From assembly GCA_037178625.1 (NCBI GenBank), contig CM074145.1:1984001-2048000 (forward strand): a DNA stretch of 64,000 nt, given 5' to 3'. Source of the DNA: Skeletonema tropicum. Taxonomy: Eukaryota > Bacillariophyta > Thalassiosirophyceae > Thalassiosirales > Thalassiosiraceae. Shown here piece after piece: positions 56,557 to 64,000 of this stretch. The notes under the pieces were generated by a model. That model ran no database searches. It was not told the origin of the DNA and worked only from the letters and a program-made list of their open reading frames with translations. Numbering within the stretch: the stretch's first letter is position 1; every line of letters begins with the position of its first letter. Position numbers and translations under genes: made by a program.

Positions 56557-57958
56557 ATTCTGTTGTCCTCCCCAGGTAGGTACTTACCTCCTCACCTCTG
56601 TTTTGAAAGAGGGAGGTTTGAGAGACAATATCTCCAATGTTTTTTGCTCTCTTATAGCATACTACCATCTTTTCGATTCCGATTGTGTCGCGTAGGGTGG
56701 TAGAAAGCTCCTCCTCATATATCTGTTGACAGGTTCGACTAGGGATGTAATGAGGGTGGAATCGACCGAGTTTCAAATAGATGTTTTTGTCATTATCTGA
56801 GGTGGTAGATTCTGAGATGGCTTGGGGCAGTGGAGGTGGGTTGCAGACTTTGTAGTTTGCATTTACGAACATTCGTTTCAGTTGGTCGAAGTCCCATCCT
56901 CTGTCGAGCAAGCGTTGGAAGAATAGTCTTGCTACCTCGACATAGTCTTTTTTATCGGTGCACTGCCAATAGTATCTCTTGAGTTCGCCAAATATTACCC
57001 CTTTCATCGTGTTCCTCTGATGAGCAGAAGATGGCAGTAGGTAGAGGTAGAGGTTCATTGGCTTTTGGTATGTCTTAGTTGAGACAATACCTTCTGGCGA
57101 AATGGAAATGATTAAGTCTAAGAAGATTCCTTTGTCGGCAGGTTCTTCAACCTTCCAACGGAGGATTCCAAAGTCGTTGATGTCTTGCTTGAGGTCGTGA
57201 AAGCGCCTAAGGCTTCCAAGCCATAGGATAGATAGGTCATCGACGAAACGTGCAAGGTCTTGGATTTCTTCCGAATAGCCAGGGAGGAGTCTAATTTTCT
57301 CATGCCAGCCATAGTAAAGGCCAGCGTACATGACTGCGACTGATGTACCCATCGCAGTGCCACATAGTTGTTTGAAAAAGCAGTCTCCAAATTGGGTAAT
57401 GTTGTTCTTCATAATAAAGCTCAGAGCTTCCAGAATAAGTTTGATGTCCGGGAAGTCGTCTGGAAGTTGGTTGTTTTCTTTCAGATGGTTGAGCCATACT
57501 CCGATGATTTCGATGCCATGATTGATAGTGATATTGTCGTACATGGCGGTAGCATCAGCAGTAATAATCTTTGTCCCTGCTGGCCATTGTTTGTTAGTCA
57601 GTCGGGCGTGATATTCTTTGCTGTCTTTGATGGTCGACGGAATAAATTGAACAAGTTTTTGCAACTCGTAGTCTAGCCACTTGCTAATACTCTCAGGTCC
57701 AGTTCCACATTTAGCGTTAACTGGTCGGAGGGCGGTAGGTGTTTTATGGACTTTTGCGGTTGCTCTGAATCTTCCTTGCCTGCTACCAGCGGCTTCATAG
57801 CACTTGTTGATGTAAATCTTGATGTGCTCTGGGATCGCTGCTGAGTTCTTGATACTGCCTACTTTATATGCCATCAAATTGAGTTGCCTCCGAAGTGCAA
57901 TTCGATTGAGGTACTCATATTGGCTCTCCTTCCCAAGGAAAGCTTTGAGGCACTACAT
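56552..57958 (-). CDS. Reverse transcriptase of the Penelope-like element (5'-truncated)
   Basis: The frame is open from the inversion point at about 57958 to the stop at 56552. The first in-frame ATG region is at 57877, giving 441 aa from there, but coding continues upstream (ESQYEYLNRIALRRQLNL), so the N-terminus is missing. RT motifs: FRATAKVHKTPTALRPVNA, ITADATAMYDNI, FFKQLCGTAMGTSVAVMYAG, catalytic RFVDDLSILW, GIFLDLIISISPEG and YQKPMNLYLYLLPSSAHQRN. The thumb region ends VVCYKRAKNIGDIVSQTSLF. No endonuclease domain follows. The frame is uninterrupted, so decay is by truncation only. Confidence 0.85.
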
Positions 57959-57966
57959 TCACTGCG

Positions 57967-58767
57967 ATGGGTACATCAGTCGCAGTCATGTACGCTGGCC
58001 TTTACTATGGCTGGCATGAGAAAATTAGACTCCTCCCTGGCTATTCGGAAGAAATCCAAGACCTTGCACGTTTCGTCGATGACCTATCTATCCTATGGCT
58101 TGGAAGCCTTAGGCGCTTTCACGACCTCAAGCAAGACATCAACGACTTTGGAATCCTCCGTTGGAAGGTTGAAGAACCTGCCGACAAAGGAATCTTCTTA
58201 GACTTAATCATTTCCATTTCGCCAGAAGGTATTGTCTCAACTAAGACATACCAAAAGCCAATGAACCTCTACCTCTACCTACTGCCATCTTCTGCTCATC
58301 AGAGGAACACGATGAAAGGGGTAATATTTGGCGAACTCAAGAGATACTATTGGCAGTGCACCGATAAAAAAGACTATGTCGAGGTAGCAAGACTATTCTT
58401 CCAACGCTTGCTCGACAGAGGATGGGACTTCGACCAACTGAAACGAATGTTCGTAAACGCAAACTACAAAGTCTGCAACCCACCTCCACTGCCCCAAGCC
58501 ATCTCAGAATCTACCACCTCAGATAATGACAAAAACATCTATTTGAAACTCGGTCGATTCCACCCTCATTACATCCCTAGTCGAACCTGTCAACAGATAT
58601 ATGAGGAGGAGCTTTCTACCACCCTACGCGACACAATCGGAATCGAAAAGATGGTAGTATGCTATAAGAGAGCAAAAAACATTGGAGATATTGTCTCTCA
58701 AACCTCCCTCTTTCAAAACAGAGGTGAGGAGGTAAGTACCTACCTGGGGAGGACAACAGAATCGTAG
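57967..58767 (+). pseudogene. Inverted RT fragment (C-terminal 266 aa)
   Basis: The plus-strand copy starts abruptly at the RT catalytic core (MGTSVAVMYAGLYYGWHEK) and is identical in protein sequence to the minus-strand copy through to its end. The near-identity of the two arms implies they arose together, at or shortly before insertion. Confidence 0.9.
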
Positions 58768-59114
58768 TCCTCCCCTTCCTTTCCCTCAGCTTGTTCCGCT
58801 GCCTACCCGGCAGCTACACTTGCTGAGGGAAAGCAATTGTACAAACTCACCTATTTTAGATAACGAGGAATGACCCCACAGAGACACGTATCCATTTAAG
58901 GAGAAAACTCGTGTCAACGAGGGAGAGCTAAATGACTCGCAACTTTGCATCGACAAAGCCGCCTATCCTCACTATTACTATTGCTATCCGCTGAAGAAGT
59001 TAATTCGAAAGCGTAGTCATCCACGCTTCGGTAATATAGTAATACCACTTTATCTGATATTGGTTCATATATTGATTATAGAGAGAAGTAAGGTCGCTCG
59101 CTTCGCTCGCTCCC
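58763..59114 (+). repeat. Element terminal repeat R3 (inverted)
   Basis: Reverse complement of R1/R2, forming the right end of the element and the 3' flank of the inverted RT fragment. One visible difference from R1 is aactcacc versus aacttacc (complement) near 58845. Confidence 0.95.
58973..59044 (+). ncRNA. Hammerhead-like fold in R3
   Basis: Same fold as in R1 and R2, on the plus strand here, again sense to the adjacent RT sequence. Confidence 0.4.
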
Positions 59115-59132
59115 GCCTGGATGACGCACTTG
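59115..59132. repeat. Target-site duplication, right copy (18 bp)
   Basis: gcctggatgacgcacttg, matching the empty site in copy 1 exactly. Confidence 0.9.
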
Positions 59133-59706
59133 CACCTTGCCCGCAAATACCGTCAGCACAAGTTCTATGTATCCCCACTTCCTCGCCAGCTTTTCTCCGA
59201 TCGCAAACTGCAAGCATGACACGCTCTGACGCACTTGACATGAGCTTTAAGACAATACCATCTTCTTCAACATCAACTTCCTCTTGGCAAGGTTTGCACT
59301 ATTTGCGCACTATCACTTTCACGATCAGCAGTCAAAAACAGCTGCCGCTGCGCGCTGCGAGATCAAACTAGGAGTACTTACATACTTGGTAAGTATTCGT
59401 GTTCAGTGCGTGTTCAGTGCTCGGAGAAAGAACATCTGACACTGCTTTTCTGATAGCTTGTGAAATAAGTATTGTAAAATTACTTCCTCGCCAGCTGTTG
59501 TTCTCTGATTGCCACCATTGCACGATTAGATTTGCAGCAGGCAACAACAAAAAAATTGTTGTAAAGTATTATGCATTTTATTTCTAATCGTGAAACCACC
59601 GAGACCTCAATTGTGTCATTCAATGAACACAGTTTCACCGATCAGCAGTCAAAAACACAGTTTCATTATCAACACAAGTAAAATAATCTATCAAAACACT
59701 ATCATC

Positions 59707-60276
59707 ATGAGTTCCAGTACCAGTAATCCTACTGTCACCCTAGCCAACCAAAACGCTCGAGCTCTAGACCAGATCGAGAGTAATCTCAAGGTATTCGAAG
59801 AAGACAGCAACCACACCGCTCAAGCTCTTGTTCAGATCGAGAGTATTCTCAAGGCTTTTGGTTTTGGAGAAGACAGCAAGTATGCCAGCATTCTGTCGTC
59901 GTCATCTGAAGAAGATTCCTTGGCAAAGTATGATGTCAATGATAGTTTGACTCTCAAGCACTACGACAATTTGAAATTGGTTCGTGATGAGGTCTCTGAT
60001 GGAAACCACTTGGATAGGGACATCTCTCAACAAGACGAAAAGGGCTTTGTCTCATCTCATTCGTCCACGGCCACGGTCTCGAAGCGAAGTGGAGTGCGCA
60101 GAGGACAACGTGATAGTGCTGAGGCTGAGGTCTCCACTTCAGTCACTCTCAATGCAATGGAAACGAAACACGACGGTGCTTCTCGAGAACAAGGCAATTC
60201 CGACTTTAACTACATTGAGATTGGCAGCTCTGGTGGGTCTAGCTTGAACATTGCATTGGCCAATCCCGCTGCTTAA
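59707..60276 (+). CDS. Small serine-rich protein, rapidly diverging paralogue 2
   Basis: 189 aa from the ATG at 59707. The first 20 codons and codons about 90-145 match paralogue 1 exactly. The internal repeats read LDQIESNLKVFEED and LVQIESILKAFGFGED here. Against paralogue 1, Leu-Val and Gly-Ser dipeptides are missing and a Leu-Lys/Phe-Gly shift lies in the second repeat; all length changes keep the frame. The frame is intact, which argues for selection on the protein despite the retroelement about 590 bp upstream. Function unknown. Confidence 0.7.
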   Translation: MSSSTSNPTVTLANQNARALDQIESNLKVFEEDSNHTAQALVQIESILKAFGFGEDSKYASILSSSSEEDSLAKYDVNDSLTLKHYDNLKLVRDEVSDGNHLDRDISQQDEKGFVSSHSSTATVSKRSGVRRGQRDSAEAEVSTSVTLNAMETKHDGASREQGNSDFNYIEIGSSGGSSLNIALANPAA

Positions 60277-60336
60277 TGCATGTTTGTCATGATTTTGGCT
60301 TTTGCCCGGTGTGAAGTGGTTCGCTTCTGTCTCTAC

Positions 60337-62446
60337 ATCAATCTCCGCATGCAAAGTATAGAGAATAGATAAGAGATAGAGCAGATTAACCCTCAAGTGT
60401 CAATCCTTTTGCAGTATCCAAATTCAATACGTCTGAAATGTACGTCCTACTCTGTAGTACTCTTGCTGTAGGTAGATTTGCTATCCCTTGCACAAGAGAG
60501 ACACGCAAAAGCTTCTCCTGTCTGAAAAGACATTGAACCGCGTCTGAAAAAGACGTTCACTTCGTTTCATTTTTCTCCGTTCACCATACAAAAGATTCAT
60601 TAGAACAGCCCGCTCCTGAGGCTGTCTCACGTTGACACTTGCCGATGAAGGTCTAACCGAAACGAGTTCATTACTCTACTCGTTCAAGTAATTAACGTCC
60701 TAATCTAAGTTGAAAAATATTGTATCATCACTTTCAAATCATACACGGCATCCATGGTCAGCGTTGCCGCCGCTGAAATACTTAGACCAAGTTTCGTCTC
60801 TAAAGTTTTTGTGAGCTTAGACGGGACTCACAAGTCACAATGATAAGTCAACTCATACTTACTTGAGTCATGCTCGCTCATCAATATGTAGTAGAGGTAG
60901 GTAGACAACATTTTTTTGATGTCTTTCTAGACGTACCTACTTATCCCCTTCATCTTAATCCCAGCAAATGATATTGTACATTCAGCCGGAAATTCAACTC
61001 AAGTTGCACGCCTGTGGTGTACTGAGATCCCACGTTGCTCTTGTGTAGAGGAGTTGAATTTGTGCGAAAAGGTTTTTGAATTTCACCCACATTTTTTAGC
61101 TTTTCGTGCATGTGCCGAGTTGCATTTTGGGTTGAATTTTTTGAGTTGAATATTCAACTCGAAGGTACTATTTCCTACGCAGATTGAATACGCTAGAAGA
61201 TCCTGCATGCCGCCGTTCTCACGTGCCTCTCTAGTACATAAGTGAGACGAATGAGCAAGTACTGCCAAGAATTACAATAATAATCTAATGCATTAACTAT
61301 TTCTACTCTTCCTACAACTGCTTGCACTCTCTGGTTCAGGATTGAGGCTTTCATGGCCAACTAATTCCTCATCTGCTTGCACCTTCTTTTGTAAACTTGT
61401 GCATCAGAAATGCTTGCAATATACATTCATATTACACTACACAACCTTCTCTGCTGACACAGAGCCTCAAGCCGGCTCAAATAGAGCTTTCTCTATGTGT
61501 CATTGCCGATGTTTTTCATAGTACATGCTGATTGTTGTGTGTGGACAGATTTTGGACGGAGATGTGCCCTCTTTCATTAGCGACGAAGCAACTTGCATAC
61601 GCGAACGACGCAGCCACGAACGACCACAAAAACCCATCCTGTGACGGAGCAGATCAGTATGAACGATTATATGAGTAAATATACTGCGAGAAGAGACGGT
61701 AGCTTTACCCAACGTATCTTATATGGTTGATGTCGAGCGACGTCAAAAAGCATCATCACGTGTTGAGTGTTTATTCGAGATCGACAGCGCTTGAAAAGGT
61801 ACCATATTGGCGGCAACATCACACATGTTCTCCGTGTATTTTGGTTCGGTTGCATGCCAATCGTCTATGGTGTAGCAGCAGTCGACGTGAGAGTTGTGGT
61901 GCCAGCACACAAAAAGTGATGTCTGTGCATTATTTGCGTAAATACGGTGGTTACACGAGAGTGCTGTCTTCAGAATTTGATCCGTAGGAGAGTCTTGAGA
62001 GAGGAGATAATCTTTTATCATTCGTCCAGCACTTCCCACTTGTTTGTTGCCTCTCGTCGGCGCAGAAGTGTCATCATCATCTTGCTTGTGTGTTCGGTGA
62101 TGGTGATTTCACATTTCACGATGAAAGGGCTTAGAGTATTTCACTACACGATAAGTTGAATTATGAGTTACACTTTTGGTCAAAATTTCCACATTCATTA
62201 CCGGCGCATCACTCTCTGTGCTTGTACGATTGCGTCCTTGTTTGGCAAACTAATCCTACAACCCCCGGCAAATCATTAATCCCCTGACTGGAGGCAACGC
62301 TTACGCCTTGCTAAACACGCAACTCAGATCCATTTATTGAAGAAGCATACAGTACATACCGTGATTGCTCCATTGCCAACCTTACCTGGTTACAATATCA
62401 CAAGTCTTGACTATATCGAGATAGATGAAAGGTGATATTATGATTT
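60337..62446. other. Gene-poor region
   Basis: No supportable gene. An 18-bp perfect palindrome (gagttgaatattcaactc, 61143-61160) lies among other gttgaatt motifs between 60990 and 61170. Short ORFs at 61500-62160 have no domain. Some of the right part may be decayed copia sequence belonging to the fragment at 62447. Confidence 0.4.
61143..61160. repeat. Perfect 18-bp palindrome
   Basis: gagttgaatattcaactc; partial copies of the half-site (aattcaactcaagttg) occur near 60992. Confidence 0.8.
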
Positions 62447-62692
62447 ATGTGGGAACCACGCAGCAGAATTGGGGTCTACTGTGGTCATAGTCCATTACAT
62501 GCAGGTAACGTGGCACTTATCTTCAATCCACGCACGGGTCGAGTATCTCCCCAGTTTCATTGCGTCTTTGATGATGATTTTACGACTGTTCCTTATATGG
62601 AGAAAGGAGAGATTCCTCCGAATTGGGAAGACCTTTGCCGTAATTCTTATGAGTCTGCTGAAGATGATGCGGTGGCTGATAGAAGACGATAA
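62447..62692 (+). pseudogene. Ty1/copia retrotransposon pol fragment
   Basis: An 81-aa frame reading EPRSRIGVYCGHSPLHAGNV and then GRVSPQFHCVFDDDFTTVPY matches the region between integrase and reverse transcriptase of copia-type polyproteins, as in diatom elements. No integrase core, RT motif or LTR is found on either side, so it is an isolated fragment. Confidence 0.75.
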
Positions 62693-64000
62693 CAGCTATC
62701 AACAATAGGCTGTTAGTTAAGGCGACATAACCTTCGGATATCTACACGCGTGCTACTAGAGGACACAACATGGATGGAGAGGACAAAGAAGGAGAAGAAG
62801 ACTAGGGTGCACCGTGTGCGAGTAAAAGAGGAGAGATAAAGCAGTACTCTAGAGGCGCATGCACGTAGCTGAGGCCGAACGATGAGCGGCAACCTCAGGA
62901 AGTCACAGGTATCTTGATTTTCGAACGCTGACCCCATGCCTGCGAGAGGCAGGCGATGGGGTCAGCGGCAGATTCTTCTCACTACTCACTAAATATTGAG
63001 ATATGTAATAAAATCCTTTTTTCTAGCATTGCCTAGCCGTATCATAGCTTATGCGGGCAGCATTACTACTTATTCGATCAAGCCAAACGAAAGGATGCAA
63101 AAAGAATCGCTGTAACATTTGTGTGACGATTCGAACTTACTTCAGGGGTAACAAAATGTAACAAAGACTAACCCTAACAAAATTCCTTCCCGCAATAATT
63201 AAGGATTTCTACACTTAAGGATTTCGCGCAATTTTACCCAGATCATGCGGTTCGACAGATAGATTTCGATTTCAGCGCTTCATGGGTCCCTCCCCACTCC
63301 GCGAATATTGAGATGCCTTTGCAATGCATTTTGGGAATGGTGTGGCATTCTAACAAGTGAGCTAGCTTACAGGCTACACTACGAGACCATGACCATGACA
63401 GACCAGATCCTGGTAATTGGCTCCCTCGACAAACCTTCTTCAAGCACAAAATATGCAGTAAAGGCTAGTAGTTCTACAATTTTTCGGATTTTGCTCAAAA
63501 TATGAGGGAGGGAGGTAAGCAAACTGAAAAATCAAGTCGAAGCGCCCAAATACAAATAGAAATAGGATATGTTTATGTTGTACAATAAATATTATACGAG
63601 GTACAATTACAATAAATATTAATTGTACGGATAAAGTCATTGTCGAAGCAAGTAGAAGTAGTTTTGGCCTCTTCGCCTCCTAACCACTCTTTGGAGTCGA
63701 GCTCGATCGAAGCTTGATATTATGTATGTCGTACAAACATGGGTACCAGTCTAAAACTAGTGTGTTATTAAAACTAGTGTGTCCCGTCATTTTCATCTCA
63801 TCTTTGCGTTCTTCGATCTCGGTCAATAAACGTCCGATAAAGCCGTGCATTGAAGCTGGCTGCAGCTGAGATGATACTCTATCGATTACGCATGTTGGTT
63901 TTGTCGCCGGGGTCAGTGTGGACGACTATATTGTGGCCGCGCCGAGACCATTTTGGTTGATTTCGGTTGATGATGGAGCTGAAAAAGTCTGTCCCGTTAC
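62693..64000. other. Gene-poor right edge
   Basis: Apart from the hairpin at 62926-62967 I see nothing supportable. Short ORFs have no domain features. Confidence 0.4.
62926..62967. repeat. 42-nt strong hairpin
   Basis: cgctgaccccat pairs with atggggtcagcg (12 bp), then after a 1-nt bulge gcctgc pairs with gcaggc, with loop gagag. It could be a structured RNA, a terminator-like element or a transposon end. Confidence 0.85.

Larger units (their letters stand above)
55854..59114 (-). mobile_element. Penelope-like retroelement with inverted partial copy
   Basis: 3,261 bp between 18-bp target duplications. Order: two direct 352-bp repeats (55854-56205, 56206-56556), RT gene on the minus strand (56552 to about 57958), a head-to-head inverted RT fragment on the plus strand (57967-58767), then a third, inverted repeat (58763-59114). 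LTR-like repeats in direct and inverted orientation, together with an inverted 5'-truncated copy, are characteristic of Penelope-like elements. The RT sequence type also fits. No GIY-YIG nuclease domain is seen after the RT. Confidence 0.75.
55117..60336 (+). repeat. Duplicated unit, part B, copy 2 (split by a retroelement)
   Basis: 55117-55853 and 59115-60336 together reproduce part B of copy 1. The left piece appears identical except one base within the target duplication. The right piece differs by two small changes upstream of the gene, then clusters of changes in the gene itself. Homology ends at ctctac (60336). Confidence 0.95.

Noticed and set aside
57018..57045. CTGATGAG on the plus strand within the RT gene
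   Set aside because: Lies in coding sequence and lacks a GAAA box at a suitable distance.

Overview
The window looks like nuclear DNA of a diatom, probably a centric one. Evidence: GT-AG introns of about 60-130 bp; N-termini ending in diatom-type plastid cleavage motifs (AES-FAP, CSA-FS) on a fatty acid desaturase and an RNA-binding protein; glutamine/asparagine-rich genes; a Ty1/copia fragment of the stramenopile kind; a eukaryotic 5S rDNA array and Pol III tRNA genes. The species cannot be read from the sequence.

Layout. 1-11.2 kb is gene-dense: a spliced plastid desaturase (-), a plastid zinc-ribbon/RRM protein (-), a 726-aa low-complexity protein (+) and an 1105-aa PPR protein (-). 11.5-14.1 kb holds a decayed orphan 5S gene broken by a 2.07-kb terminal-inverted-repeat element and by a 0.4-kb insertion. 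An ankyrin-repeat gene follows at 15.6 kb. 17.2-29.5 kb is a tandem array of fourteen complete 862-bp 5S rDNA units plus a truncated fifteenth. 30.4-33.5 kb and 41.2-42.5 kb are two copies of a segment carrying tRNA-Ala(TGC) and tRNA-Leu(CAA) 5 nt apart; the first copy has a 1.69-kb insertion with an 8-bp target duplication. Between them lie a 458-bp near-perfect palindrome and a frameshifted non-LTR retrotransposon (36.6-40.5 kb). 43.3-47.9 kb is again genic: a hevein-domain membrane protein, an adenylate kinase and a four-exon unknown.

48.6-60.3 kb is the most unusual part. A 2.28-kb unit (A+B) is duplicated head to tail. The second copy was split at the A/B junction by a 3.93-kb insertion carrying a Pif1-type helicase gene, an unknown spliced gene and, on its minus strand, a good match to the hammerhead ribozyme fold. 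It was split again inside B by a 3.26-kb Penelope-like retroelement with an 18-bp target duplication. That element's three 352-bp repeats each hold a weaker hammerhead-like fold. The undisrupted first copy preserves both empty sites. Each B copy ends in a small serine-rich gene. The two genes differ almost only by amino-acid-changing substitutions and in-frame indels, while their flanks are almost identical, so this is a candidate fast-diversifying gene. The last 3.7 kb holds little besides a copia pol fragment.

The genes do not form one pathway. Housekeeping genes (plastid lipid desaturation, organelle RNA binding, adenylate kinase, 5S and tRNA genes) sit beside duplicated and transposon-rich DNA. 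Exon coordinates are read from splice consensus and frame continuity. No database search was possible.
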